Shown one piece after another: positions 1 to 11,120 of a stretch of DNA of 64,000 bases (position 1 is the stretch's first letter; each line of letters opens with the position of its first letter). The notes under the pieces were generated by a model, which was given only the letters and a program-made list of their open reading frames with translations, had not been told where the DNA came from and searched no databases. The DNA comes from Gigantopelta aegis (lineage: Eukaryota; Mollusca; Gastropoda; Neomphalida; Peltospiridae): positions 22,301,443-22,365,442 of the forward strand of contig NC_054708.1 in the NCBI RefSeq assembly GCF_016097555.1. Direction: 5' to 3'. A program made the translations under genes and the position numbers.

Positions 1-1177
1 CTAGTATGGCTCGTCTCTAGGTATGATCAGAGATACGATCTTATATAAAGTATATATTATTATAGCACGTTAGTTCACTAGAAACACAACAAAACATAAT
101 ACACTTTGGAATCTGTATTAATCTACGCTGACAAATGTACAGCCGTAGTAGTTAAGTAATAACAACAATAATGACAACCCAGAACTGATCACTTAATTAG
201 TTAATCTCTAGGTGTCTAGTTACACAATATGCGAATCACTTCACCGTGACACAACACCCACACGTGTGATAATTGAGAAACGCTTCCAGGAGAAGTTAAT
301 TAATAAAGGAATTACAACACCATTCCTAACTAGTTAATTTTTAATTAACCCTTACTACTCGTTCAGTAACGTGTGGTAATTTAGAAACGCTTCCAGGGGA
401 ACTTAATTAATAAAGGAATTACAGCTCTATTCCTAACGGGTTAATTTTTAATTAACCCTAACTACTCATTCAGTAACCTTGTAACACAGAATTAATACTG
501 GTACCTATCACAATAAAGACAATAACCTACAGTTTACCTAGGTCTTCTAGGATGACTGGCTAAGCTTTATATTACCAAATACTCGTATAATGTTAGAACA
601 AAAAGTCTACGATTTACTTCGTCAGATGACCGAAGACACTGTCTAAAGAATATTGGTATAATACAGTATTAAAATATTTAAAGTCACATCAATCACATCA
701 AGGTTATACACAGAGCAGAAAATATATAATTGCCAAAGTCCCGTCTGAACTAATATAGGTCGTTCAGTGGACGACGTCCGTGATCCCCTGGAGCCTTCCT
801 AGTTCGTTCTCCTCGATATTTCTAAAAACTAGCTATTTATTATAAAATCAGAATTCGCCTGGGGGTACAAGGCGGTATCATCTGATATTCCCACCGCGAC
901 CAAGCGGTATTATTTCTCTCTGATCGTCAGTCTGGCTGTCGCCAACCGCGAGCAATCTCCTGGCCATAAACAGCACTACCGGAGATATTACGTAACTACT
1001 AGCCACATGGCCTCCACACCTGCTCTGGGTGTGTATTAGGCGTACCGATCTAGGACCGTCGCGCAGAAGTATTACGTAACAAGTTGCCCATCTGGGCTAA
1101 GTGCAATGAAACTGCACACGGCCTTCTAAAACAATTAATATCGCCACAGGCGAAAAGAAATTAAGAGCATGTACCGT

Positions 1178-1181
<4 letters not shown>
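1..1181 (-). mobile_element. LTR of Gmr1-like Ty3/gypsy element, cut by window edge
   Basis: Read on the minus strand, this stretch starts with TGTGACGGTACATGCTC at 1181 and follows the same order of blocks as the LTRs at 43679, 48280, 58817 and 61835: the GTTACGTAATACCTC blocks, the CCCCCAGGCGATATT block, and AAATAAATAGCTA. It runs off the left edge of the window before its inner end, so the rest of the element, if any, lies outside. It is clearly more diverged than the other copies and carries an internal tandem duplication of about 110-120 bp (roughly 260-480). An old copy or solo LTR is most likely. Confidence 0.9.

Positions 1182-1227
<46 letters not shown>
1182..1227. repeat. (TA)n microsatellite
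   Basis: An almost pure TA run of about 44 bp sits between the LTR end and the 3' end of the minus-strand LINE. It may derive from the LINE's 3' tail. Confidence 0.9.
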
Positions 1228-1228
<1 letters not shown>

Positions 1229-1900
1229 TGCATTTATCAATAATTTCTCTTATTAATTTACATAATTTCTTGAGAACACATATTTTGCTATTCGTCATTA
1301 GTTGTTTCAATTTCAACGTACTTGGTTTATTATAATAATATGGCTTAAGCAAATGTTTACGGGAGTTAGTGAAATAAGTACATATGCATAAATAGTGAAA
1401 TTCGTCTCCAATGTCATTATTGTTACATAATGTGCACGTTCGATCTTCTACTGGGGTGTTGTTCCAGCGTCCTATTTCGAATGGTAAGTAGTGGTTAGAT
1501 GTTCTAAATTTGAATAATATAGCCCAAAATGTTTGAGGTAATATAATAAGATATTTTTCTAATCTAAGGTTTTCTCTAAATATAGTGCACGTTTTACCTC
1601 TTGATGATAAAGTTATGTTACTATTCCATTGTTGTAAATACTGGTCGTTTTGTCTTAATTTTACTTGCTTAAGAAGTATTTTTATGGATGAAAAGTTCCG
1701 TGACATCCAAACATTATTGTCATGCCTAGCTGGTTAAATATATCTTCGACGATTTGTATCCATTTATAACTATATCCATTAACAGAAGAGTCGTGTAACA
1801 TTAATTCATGCAGTAAAAACGATGATTTTGTTTGTTTACCAGATACGATACGGGCCCAAAAACTTATAATTCTTTGTTGAATAAACAGGCGAAGGGTGGA
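1228..1900 (-). pseudogene. LINE ORF2 C-terminal remnant
   Basis: On the minus strand this encodes the tail of a non-LTR retrotransposon ORF2 protein, after the reverse transcriptase core. Visible pieces in order are a segment reading FWARIVSGKQTKSSF (about 1880-1830), the ELMLHD motif, LRQNDQYLQQWNS (about 1650-1610), LPFEIGRWNNTPVEDRTC (about 1495-1440) and a zinc-knuckle-like CTLC...H...C motif (C-x2-C-x7-H-x4-C, about 1440-1383). The longest open stretch is 1161-1706. The reading frame is interrupted between the ELMLHD piece and the downstream part, and no RT catalytic core is present, so this is a 5'-truncated dead copy. The family within LINEs (CR1/Jockey-like or other) cannot be fixed by eye. 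Confidence 0.75.
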
Positions 1901-1974
1901 ATGATTCTAACCCTAATCAGGTTAGGTAATAGGATTTAACGTGTACATTCAGAAAAAGATGTTGTAGCACACGC

Positions 1975-2823
1975 CTGATAACTTTTTGGTTTAAACTAAT
2001 AACTGGCAAACACACAACGTTATCATTCTTGATATATGAATTATTGCTGAATGATTATAAAAATGGAATATGTGATCATAAATGGTTAAAGTTTATCAAA
2101 TCTGTTTTGGATGACGTTGGATATAGTAATGTATGGACTGCACAGTGTAACCAGCTACCAGATGTAAATCTATTAAAACAAAGAATTGTTTTAAGATTAC
2201 AGGATCAGTTCTTACAAACATGGAACAATGAAATTGTTAACCCATCTAAAACATCTTATTACAGACTGTTTAAATCAAATATTGTGTTCGAGACATATTT
2301 AACCAATTTAGAGAAAAATATTGGTTACCACTATTACATTTTCGACTCTCAAATTATTATCTTCCCATTGAAAAAGGCAGATGGAAAAAAATACTTTAAC
2401 AAATGGAACATGCTTTCTGTGTACAAATAACGAAATTGGTGATGGATTTCATTATATAATGTGTTTTAAAGATGAAAGAACAGACTTTTGCCAAAGTTGC
2501 CAGTCTAGACCAAATGTTTATAAATTTAGAATGCCATTTGACAGTAAAAAAACTGGTGTTCTCAGAAAGCTAGCAGTTTTCTGTAAACAAATTATGCATA
2601 TTCTTAAGTCCCATGGCTGAAATCTGTTTTTACAATTTCATTTTATTTGTATATGCAATATGCAAGCATGAATCTATAGATACACACTTGTTTTATCTGA
2701 TCAATGTACATTATTATGACGAATGTGCCATCTTGTCATTTATGTATTTAATTATATTTTTACAATGTACCTCATATGCCGTTGACTTACGGCCAGAGTG
2801 TAAATAAAGTTCAATTCAGTTCA
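1975..2823 (+). pseudogene. LINE ORF2 C-terminal remnant with 3' tail
   Basis: This is a second copy of the same LINE tail, pointing the opposite way. From about 1985 it reads FWFKLITGKHTTLSFLIYEL (matching the FWARIVSGKQTKSSF piece of the neighbour), then RLQDQFLQTWNN (2194-2229) and, in another frame, the zinc-knuckle-like CFLC...H motif (2411-2465). The frame is shifted near 2380-2400. The stretch ends with AATAAAGTTCAATTCAGTTC (about 2804-2823), a 3' end with short TTCA-type repeats as expected of this kind of LINE. Together with 1228-1900 it forms a head-to-head pair of 5'-truncated LINEs. Confidence 0.7.
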
Positions 2824-2965
2824 GGCGCAGGTGTCGGCTTTCGCCTGCTCCTCCGTCCAAGACAGGGAAGCGTTGGGGTGAGTGGCAGAGGGGATCGCCC
2901 GAGCTGGCATGTGCAATGTAGTACAAGCAACCAGACCTGGGCCGGAAGCGGACGAGGTTGGTGGT
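2824..2965. repeat. Short GC-rich dispersed module
   Basis: The stretch GGCGCAGGTGTCGGCTTTCG...CTCCTCCGTCCA (about 2824-2862) recurs in reverse complement at about 31998-32058, where it interrupts a SINE. It therefore seems to be a mobile or LINE-derived module. No coding capacity is evident. Confidence 0.4.
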
Positions 2966-3129
2966 TTTGGAGCTATTGAATTTGTAAATGTCCCATGGGA
3001 TTATAGTGAAGTAGAAACTGTTGCGTAATTTTATGAAGGTAATTTGGACGTATAATTGATTGAATGCTAGCTCGTTGCTGGAACCTTGCCTTCGTGGAGG
3101 CTGTGGTGGTTTGACTCCCATAGGTGCAC

Positions 3130-3517
3130 CGGCCTCGGCGGCGTCGTGGTAGGCCATCGGTCTACAGGCTAGTAGGTACTGGGTTCGGATCCCAGTCGAG
3201 GCATGGAATTTTTAATCCAGATACCGACTCCAAACCCTGAGTGAGTGCTCCGCAAGGCTCAATGGGTAGGTGTAAACCACTTGCACCGACCAGTGATCCA
3301 TAACTGGTTCAACAAAGACCATGGTTTGTGCTATCCTGCCAGTAGGAAGCACAAATAAAAGATCCCTTGCTGCCTGACGTAAAAGAGTAGCCTATGTGGC
3401 GACAGCGGGTTTCCTCTAAAAAATATCTGTGTGGTCCTTAACCATATGTCTGACGCCATATAACCGTAAATAAAATGTGTTGAGTGCGTCGTTAAATAAA
3501 ACACTTCTTTCTTTCCT
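3130..3517 (+). mobile_element. SINE with type-C head and type-A tail
   Basis: The head resembles a tRNA-derived promoter: CGGCCTCGGCGGCGTCGTGG, then GGGTTCGGATCCCAG as B box. The tail is the common type-A tail (CATATAACCGTAAATAAAATG...GCGTCGTTAAATAAAAC). It is flanked by an exact 14-bp target duplication, TCCCATAGGTGCAC, at 3116-3129 and 3518-3531, which fixes both ends and shows a LINE-type insertion. Confidence 0.9.
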
Positions 3518-3531
3518 TCCCATAGGTGCAC

Positions 3532-3837
3532 TCTTTTAGTCCTGTGTCCTTGGGGGACCATTTTGAGACTGTTCGGAGAAGGGCATTGTTGATTGGTGGG
3601 ACTCACTCTATTGAAGTATTGCTAAAAGTCCTTAGAATGACTGTTTGTAATGCCCTTAAAATGACCTTCATGTCTAGATGGTAGAAGACGATCTTAGACA
3701 ACAAATGCATTGATCGCAATTGCTGTATGCCTCTGCATCTGTAATTATAGTCTTATGTTATGTACTTTATTTAACGACACCTTGGCACATTTGATAAACT
3801 ACTACTATTTGATGTCTAACATGATTATTTCGACATT
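3532..3837. other. Gene-free spacer
   Basis: No repeat or gene is recognised here. Composition is ordinary for the window. Confidence 0.6.
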
Positions 3838-5680
3838 TTGGTGCGAGAGATGGGGAGGGAGAGAGAGCGAGGGGGACCCACTGTGCCGCCTACTCCTTTC
3901 AAAACTAAGCTCGCGACTTCTATATGTACTTGGGGCGAGTGATGGGGAGGGAAAGAGAGCGAGGAGGACCCACTGTGCCGCCTACTCCTTTCAAAACTAA
4001 GCACGCGACTTTTATATGTACTTGATGCGAGTGATGGGGAGGGAGAGAGAGCGAGGGGGACCCACTGTGCCGCCTACTCCTTTCAAAACTAAGCACGCGA
4101 CTTTTATATGTACTTGGGGTGAGTGATGGGGAGGGAGAGAGAGCGAGGGGGACCCACTGTGCCGCCTACTCCTTTCAAAACTAAGCACGCGACTTTTATA
4201 TGTACTTGGGGCGAGTGATGGGGAGGAAGAGAGAGCGAGGAGGACCCACTGTGCCGCCTACTCCTTTCAAAACTAAGCACGCGACTTTTATATGTACTTG
4301 GGGCGAGTGATGGGGAGGGAGAGAGAGCGAGGAGGACCCACTGTGCCGCCTACTCCCTTCAAAACTAAGCACGCGACTTTTATATGTACTTGGGGCGAGT
4401 GATGGGGAGGGAGAGAGAGCGAGGAGGACCCACTGTGCCGCCTACTCCTTTCAAAACTAAGCACGCGACTTTTATATGTACTTGGGGCGAGTGATGGGGA
4501 GGGAGAGAGAGCGAGGAGGACCCACTGTGCCGCCTACTCCTTTCAAAACTAAGCACGCGACTTTTATATGTACTTGGGGCGAGTGATGGGGAGGAAGAGA
4601 GCGCGAGGGGAACCCACTGTGCCGCCTACTCCTTTAAAAACTAAGCACGCGACTTTTATATGTACTTGGGGCGAGTGATGGGGAAGGAGAGAGAGCGAGG
4701 AGGACCCACTGTGCCGCCTACTCCTTTCAAAACTAAGCACGCGACTTTTATATGCACTTGGGGCGAGTGATGGGGAGGGAGAGAGAGCGAGGAGGACCCA
4801 CTGTGCCGCCTACTCCTTTCAAAACTAAGCACGCGACTTTTATATGTACTTGGGGCGAGTGATGGGGAGGGAGAGAGAGCGAGGAGGACCCACTGTGCCG
4901 CCTACTCCTTTCAAAACTAAGCACGCGACTTTTATATGTACTTGGGGCGAGTGATGGGGAGGAAGAGAGAGCGAGGAGGACCCACTGTGCCGCCTACTCC
5001 TTTCAAAACTAAGCACGCGACTTTTGTATGTACTTGGGGCGTGTGATGGGGAGGCAGAGAGAGCGAGGAGGACCCACTGTGCCGCCTACTCCTTTCAAAA
5101 CTAAGCACGTGACTTTTATATGTACTTGGGGCGAGTGATGGGGAGGAAGAGAGAGCGAGGAGGACCCACTGTGCCGCCTACTCCTTTCAAAACTAAGCAC
5201 GCGACTTTTATATGTACTTGGGGCGAGTGATTGGGAGGCAGAGAGAGCGAGGAGGACCCACTGTGCCGCCTACTCCTTTCAAAACTAAGCACGCGACTTT
5301 TATATGTACTTGGGGCGAGTGATGGGGAGGAAGAGAGAGCGAGGAGGACCCACAGTGCCGCCTACTCCTTTCAAAACTAAGCACGCGACTTTTGTATGTA
5401 CTTGGGGCGTGTGATGGGGAGGCAGAGAGAGCGAGGAGGACCCACTGTGCCGCCTACTCCTTTCAAAACTAAGCACGTGACTTTTATATGTACTTGGGGC
5501 GAGTGATGGGGAGGAAGAGAGAGCGAGGAGGACCCACTGTGCCGCCTACTCCTTTCAAAACTAAGCACGCGACTTTTATATGTACTTGGGGCGAGTGATT
5601 GGGAGGCAGAGAGAGCGAGGAGGACCCACTGTGCCGCCTACTCCTTTCAAAATTAAGCACGCGACTTTTATATGTACTTA
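3838..5680. repeat. 92-bp satellite array, about 20 units
   Basis: About 20 head-to-tail units of 90-93 bp. Each contains CTTGGGGCGAGTGATGGGGA, a GAGAGAGAGCGAGGAGGACC block, CACTGTGCCGCCTACTCC and a closing GCGACTTTTATATGTA. Unit starts recur near 3931, 4021, 4113, 4205, 4297 and so on to 5585. Variants fall in a pattern: blocks of four units at about 5025-5392 and 5393-5680 carry the same variant sites, which points to a 368-bp higher-order repeat. Short open frames inside are by-products of the repeat. Confidence 0.97.
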
Positions 5681-6014
5681 GGGCGGGACGTAGCCCTGTG
5701 GTAAAGCGTTCGCTTGATGCGCGGTCGGTCTGGGATCAATTCCCGTCGGTGGACCCATTGGGCTATTTCTTGTTCCAGCAAATGCTTCACAACTGGTGTA
5801 ACAAATGCCGTGGTATGTACTATCTTGTTTGTGGGATGGTGCATATAAAAGATCCCTTGCTGCTAATCGAAAAGAGTAGCCCATGAAGACTAGTGGCGAC
5901 AGCGGGTTTCCTCTCTCAATATCTGTGTGGTCCTTAATCATATGTCTGTCGCCATATAACCGTAAATAAAATGTGTTGAGTGCGTCGTTAAATAAAACAT
6001 TTCTTTCTTTCTTT
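5681..6014 (+). mobile_element. SINE type A, complete
   Basis: A tRNA-like head (GGGCGGGACGTAGCCCTGTG, B box GGGATCAATTCCCG) is followed by the conserved body (ATATAAAAGATCCCTTGCTG) and the type-A tail ending CGTTAAATAAAACATTTC plus a (TTTC)n run. The flanking sequence CTTTTATATGTAC in the last satellite unit resembles CTTTTTATATGAAC just after the tail. The SINE therefore probably inserted in the satellite's edge, using the repeated CTTTTATATG motif as target. Confidence 0.9.
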
Positions 6015-6331
6015 TTATATGAACGTTCTCATAGATATGGCAGTATATACCACAGTCTTTGACATATCAGTCGTGGGACACTAAATGGGAAGGAAAAAAA
6101 TAAAGTACACCCAGGGCGATCGATTCGGCGTCGACCCGTCACTCCTCAAGCGAGCACTCTACCACTGAACTACATCAACCAGTCTGTTACAAGCATTTTC
6201 TATGGATGTCATTGGTGGAAACAAGGGATTCCCCTTGTCGTAAGTGTATGTCTTTCGAGTTACAGTCGTGTTCCTCTAGCTTTATGTTCGGTTTACGCCA
6301 AATCTACGTGTGTTTTGGGTTATACTATTAA

Positions 6332-6666
6332 AGGCATATTGTCACAGAACACTGACCTATTTAATGGTCTAACAAAGTATTACCTGAACAAAAATAATTC
6401 GATTTGTCCTTAAATGTACTTTATTCAACCATCTTCATAACCACCATACCATATTTATTAATGACATTTTGTAAAAATAATTGAATTATGGCAATGGTCC
6501 ATAATTCAAAAACTAATATTGCCGAGAGAGATGACATGAATTCCACTCCATCATGGTTCAGTTAAGGTGATGCGATAGCTAGATTTGGTTTCTAACAATT
6601 AATGTAATTTTTATTTATTATCCATTTTTAGAGAAATAAGGTCCTTAAATCTGTGACAGTATGCCT
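6332..6666. mobile_element. TTAA-flanked MITE (AGGCATA ends)
   Basis: Inverted ends AGGCATATTGTCACAGA and TCTGTGACAGTATGCCT are flanked by TTAA on both sides (6328-6331 and 6667-6670). The 335-bp interior has no coding capacity. TTAA target duplications with TTAAAGG ends are a mark of Kolobok-like (T2-type) and piggyBac-like non-autonomous elements. The superfamily is inferred from ends only. Confidence 0.8.
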
Positions 6667-6832
6667 TTAAACTCTTCCCTCGACTGTCGAAGTAATGTCG
6701 TCGGGACCACGTAACACCATAATATTTACGACTGCATCGAGTTGCAAGCCCCTGGGCCCAATTTCACAAAACATCGTAAGCGTAGTTTTGCACGTACACA
6801 TAAATCTACTATTATAGTACAACAAACACATA

Positions 6833-8263
6833 CTCTGTCAAAAAAGAAACGCATAGGCGAAATATTCATGGAATTATTTCTTTAATACAAAGTGGCTTAA
6901 TTTCGTTACTGATTTCACAGTCAAATTTGACATGAGTATGTGACAATGTTCTTGCTATGGACTGACGGCATTGAAGGCGTTTTCGTCACCAAACAGCGTC
7001 GCACGAGTGCGCTAAAATCAGCACCTTGTGTGGCCACTGGCAGCAGCAATCACTGCGCGACATCTCCTTGGCATAGACTGAATAAGACTCTGAATCCGGG
7101 CACGTGGAATCCTAGCCCATTCTTCCTGCAGTGTATGTGACAGTTGCGGAAGCGTCTGAGGCTCCGGGTCACGCTGGCGTACATGCCTGTTCAGGTCGTC
7201 CCATAAATGTTCAACGGGGTTGAGATCTGGCGATCTTGATGGCTATGGCAGTACATTAATGTTCTCATTCTGTATGAAATCCATCGTTACACGTGCCGTA
7301 TGCGGCTTGGCATTGTCCTGCTGAAAATGTTCTCTCTGTCGATCCACAATGGGAACGGCGAATAATTTCATCCCGGTAGCGTACAGCTGTCAGGTTGCCT
7401 TATACGAACACAAGTTCACTGCGGCGTCTGTAAACACGTTCATTGCGGCGTCTGTAAACACGTTGTCGTCCATCACGTCGCTGTAGAAGGAAACGTGACT
7501 CGTCTCTGAACCATACTCGTCGCCAGTTTCCCAAGTTCTACCCCTGCACATACGTGCACCAGCGAACACGTAAATGTCGATGTTGATGTCGCAGGATGGG
7601 GCCAACATACGGTATCCTAGCCCGTAAACCAGCTTCTCGAAGTCAGTTCCGAATGGTTTGTGCAGACACCCTTCTCAAACCAGGTATGCGTCCAGCAGTG
7701 TTCGTTGCTGTGGCAGTTCGGTGACGCAATTGCAGAACCCGGATGTAGCGATCTTGTGCTGGAGTTGTTATGCGAGGTCTTCCACTTCTGACCGGTCTTC
7801 AGCTGATTGAAACGGCTGGTACCTGTCCCAGAGACGTGAAATGGTGCTCTGATGGACGTTCATGTGGCGTGCGACTGCTGACTGCGATTCACTTAACTGG
7901 AGGTGGCCTATTGCAATGTTTCGATTCGGCAAGCTTAGTCTTGGCATCTTGTAACTCGTCTACGTCAAAATGGAAATGAGGCATCATTGCGAGCATTGCA
8001 GCTTTAAATACCCATCATTATCCCAATCTTTTCGCCGAGTTTCACATGCATTCGCCAACATCTGACCATTTCACGCCGATTTCCTGCAATTGTCGCACAA
8101 CGTGCGTTAAATTTGGTTTAGGGTGCATTTGGGCATGCTGTCCCATTAGGAACATTAACAAACATGGCCATTCAGCAACATTGTATAAAAAAACCCCGAT
8201 ATTTTGTAAAATCAAACACTTTTCTTCTTTCCCTATCACCTATGCGTTTCTTTTTTGACCGAG
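6833..8263 (-). mobile_element. Tc1/mariner element with intact ends
   Basis: The inverted ends CTCTGTCAAAAAAGAAACGC (6833) and GCGTTTCTTTTTTGACCGAG (to 8263) are flanked by TA at 6831-6832 and 8264-8265. At 1431 bp it has the length of a Tc1-type element. The transposase lies on the minus strand. Confidence 0.9.
7018..7947 (-). pseudogene. Tc1-type transposase, decayed
   Basis: On the minus strand the start reads MPRLSLPNRNIAIGHLQLSE, followed by the helix-turn-helix segment QSTISRLWDRYQ near 7850-7800. The C-terminal catalytic part is clear: PSRSPDLNPVEHLWDDL (about 7245-7195), carrying the conserved Glu of the DDE triad, then a normal Tc1-like tail ending ASGHTRC at 7021 before a stop. 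The middle is interrupted by stops and frame changes, so no active protein is made. Mobilisation of related elements through its ends remains possible if an active relative exists elsewhere. Confidence 0.85.
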
Positions 8264-8357
8264 TATAGTTAAAAGTACACGTACAGGCCGACCAACTTTC
8301 CGGAATTTTCCGAAAAATCCGGAATTTTTATCACGTACTCGGAATTCCGGAATTGAA

Positions 8358-8583
8358 AGAAAGAAAGACATGTTTTATTTAACGACGCACTCAGCACATT
8401 TTATTTACGGTTATATGGCGTCAGACATATGGTTAAGGACCACACAGATATTGAGAGAGGAAACCTGCTGTCGCCACTTCATGGGCTACTCTTTCCGATT
8501 AGCAGCAAGGATCTTTTATATGCACCATCCCACAGACAGTGTAGTACATACCACATCCTTTGATATACCAGTCGTGGTGCATT
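8358..8583 (-). mobile_element. SINE type A, 5'-truncated
   Basis: The reversed type-A tail (TTTATTTAACGACGCACTC) and body lead to a truncated 5' end. A target duplication of about 16 bp, GGAATTCCGGAATTGA, lies on both sides (about 8342-8357 and 8584-8601). The flanks are rich in GGAATT-type short repeats (8297-8360, 8584-8625). Confidence 0.85.
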
Positions 8584-8625
8584 GGGAATTCCGGAATTGA
8601 TGCCAAATATTCGGAATATTTTTTT

Positions 8626-8965
8626 CAAATTCACTCGATTTCTTATTGCATTCTACATTCTTAGAATTAAATATCTTTATCACTCATTTCAAACTGAGCT
8701 CCGTTTTGTCTAGTTCTGTGCCATTACCAAGGCCGCGGGCGCGTGGCTATTGTCAACAGCCGACCAATGAAAATGTCGAGTAAACTGAAGCCATAATATA
8801 TGAAAACTGTCTGTCTTATTTTTTATACTCGAATAGTTTTCATTGTATTCATTGTAAAGACATTTTAAATATCATAGACTTATGTTCCTACGGGGCAAGC
8901 ATTGGTTCTATGACGATGTATGCAATTTTGTCATCGTGGATGAAAGCATGAATATATAACAGAAG
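8626..8965. other. Gene-free spacer
   Basis: No gene or known repeat is seen apart from ordinary AT-rich sequence. Confidence 0.5.
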
Positions 8966-9262
8966 AATCTGATTAAAATTAGTTCTACTGGTCTACTAGT
9001 AGATCTAACAGCACTGCGTGGACTCCCATGTCCAGGTAACATTTCATCTATAAATAACAATTTAAATATAGACCAATACACCATCGTATACCCTCGCCAT
9101 AATCCCGAATGTTTTCAAATTCTTTTCAAATCACTGGCATAATTTTGCAAGTAAGGTTTTGATTGGTCGAATGAAAGGTCAACTGGACATGAGCTCCAAC
9201 GGGGTGCTGTTAGATCCACTGGTAATAGTAATTAACCAGTGGAGCTAATTTTAATTAGATTG
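8966..9262. mobile_element. MULE-like MITE, rearranged copy
   Basis: It shares the ends AATCTGATTAAAATTAG and CTAATTTTAATTAGATTG, and interior blocks (CAGTAGATCTAACAGCACTG, CCAGGTAACATTTCATC), with the copies at 11121 and 18647. No matching 9-bp target duplication is visible. Its right edge directly abuts, and replaces, the C-terminal coding sequence of the Tc1 transposase at 9263-10145. Confidence 0.7.
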
Positions 9263-10145
9263 GTGGTCGGCGGTCTTTGACATTGACGCACACGTCTCCC
9301 TATCATGTCCCAGACGTGTTCAATGAAGGAAAGGTCTGGGCTCATTGTTGGCCAAGGCATTCGATAGATGTTGTGCTGCTGGAGGTGAGCATTGACGATT
9401 CGTGCACGGTGAGCACGGGCATTTTTGTTCTGAAAAACAAAATGTCGACCCACACGCCTAGCAAATGAGACGACAAAGGGTGTCAGTATGTTGTCCCGGT
9501 AGTACTGCCCAGTGACCCTTCCGTGCACAATGTGGAGGGGGGTTGTGTCAGTCGTAGTGATACCACCCAACACCATAACCGATTCACCGCCAAATCTGTC
9601 ATGAAATCGCATTGTGACGTTGCGTGCCGTTCATTTCGTCGTTGCTAGACCCGACCACGCCTGTCAAGGAGGTCCAAAGTGAATAGGGACTCATCTGAAA
9701 ACATGACACGAATACCCCAGTTCTGACGCTCCCTACACCATTCACGTCTGTGGGCAATGTGACAATTTGTCAAGGTAGGCACAATCCGGGGCCGTCGAGC
9801 ATGAAGATGGGCTGCATGAAGACGATTTCTAATCGTCTGACCCGTATCTCGGACACCAGTAGCCTGATGAAGGTTTGCAACAATTTGATTTGCCGTTTCA
9901 GCTCGATTTCTTACAGCCTGGTTACGGATGAATCGATCCTGTACTCCTGCCGTTGCCCTGGGACAACCTGAACAGGGTCGATCGTCAACATTTTGGGTTT
10001 GTTGGTACCTGTTCCATAGTCTGCTAATCACGGACTTCGAAACATCGAAAGTGTTGGCCACTTCACGTCGACTTCTGCCCATTTGCAGCATGTCAAAAAG
10101 CCCGTAGACGCTCATCGCGTTGCATACGCCGCATCGCAAATTCAA
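9263..10145 (-). pseudogene. Tc1-type transposase, truncated and decayed
   Basis: Minus-strand segments give the paired helix-turn-helix region (MGRSRREVANTFDVSKSVIS, then RLWNRYQQTQNV), VMFSDESLFTLD with the first catalytic Asp, and RMPWPTMSPDLSFIEHVWD with the catalytic Glu. The second catalytic Asp is lost: the expected DNARPH-type motif reads NKNARAH. Frame changes lie near the N-terminus and between about 9645 and 9612. The C-terminus after RPPTT is replaced by the MITE. The protein is inactive on three independent grounds. Confidence 0.85.
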
Positions 10146-10352
10146 ACAATAAAAATGACTAAAAACAAAACAATAACAACTGTATGATCAACAGAATAAA
10201 AAAGATTGACAAAAATAATGTTCCACAGTGATTAATCGACCTTCCTGGAAATGGTCAAAATCGAGAATGACACCCCACGCACGTGTACAGGGCAACTGCA
10301 TGATGCACGTGCAAACTATGGAATGTGTTTCGGTGTGTTGATAAACAGACCT

Positions 10353-10461
10353 GGGCACCGTTCCACGAAGCGATCTTAACGCTACAATCACCTTAAGTGC
10401 ATAGAGTAGTTATGCACTTAAGGTGATCTTAGTGCTAAGATTACTTCGTGGAACGGGGCCC
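10353..10461. mobile_element. Foldback hairpin MITE
   Basis: A near-perfect palindrome: CCGTTCCACGAAGCGATC and CACCTTAAGTGCATA on the left are mirrored by TATGCACTTAAGGTG and TTACTTCGTGGAACGG on the right, with a loop of about 7 bp. Fragments of a similar kind occur near 32293-32335. No coding capacity. Confidence 0.8.
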
Positions 10462-10559
10462 TGAACGTTCTTTACTAGGATGTCTGTGGTCAAAACGTAT
10501 GTTCGGTCTAATAGTTGATATTAACATTAATATTTCAGGTCCCCTACTTTTTTGAAGAG

Positions 10560-11120
10560 TATAGTACAACAAATACAGTTAGAAATACACTTATTTCATT
10601 TTCTTTTGTCTTTAAAATGCTCCATCTTCCGTAATGATGCAGTTTTCTGCAGTTGCCCCAGAAACAAATCCGGAAAGCATTATAGAAACTTAAAGAAAAT
10701 TATCTTCTTAACTGTTTAAGGAGTTTTAGACTATTAACTACTCAGTTGTCCCCCCACCCCCCTCCCCAACAAAAAATCCTAGCTACGGCCATGAATATAA
10801 GCACGAAAATAAATTGAAATGAAATATAAAATGCATTTTCAGTGTCAGTATATACAAGAGTTTCAGAAACCGAGACTAGATTCTAACTGTCAATAATTTC
10901 GAACGTACGAACATTAAATATATACAAGGACGTAAATAACGCCGTTGTTTTTCGCTATTAAACCCATTTTCTCACAAATAAAATTGCACTTTACTTACAT
11001 TTTATTATTTAGAATATACATTTCCATTCACCTGAAGTGTTTTTTGGTAATCCTGGTAATCCTGGTGTTTGTAATACCACAAAATGCATTTTTCTTATTT
11101 CTTAAAAAACGCACGCGCGT
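10560..11120. other. Gene-free spacer
   Basis: AT-rich sequence with one run of C (about 10748-10765). No gene or recognised repeat is seen. Confidence 0.5.

Larger units (their letters stand above)
9263..10559 (-). mobile_element. Tc1/mariner element cut by a MITE
   Basis: The outer end on the minus-strand 5' side reads CTCTTCAAAAAAGTAGGGGA and ends at 10559, followed by TA at 10560-10561. The opposite end is missing where the MITE at 8966-9262 begins. A foldback MITE sits inside at 10353-10461. Confidence 0.8.

Noticed and set aside
5009-5568. Two identical 63-residue open frames
   Set aside because: They are translations of the 92-bp satellite, repeated because the array has a higher-order structure; no protein signature.
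3838-5680. CRISPR-like regular repeats
   Set aside because: The 92-bp units are contiguous without unique spacers, in a eukaryotic context; a satellite is the right reading. The 38-bp array at 29549 is also spacer-free.
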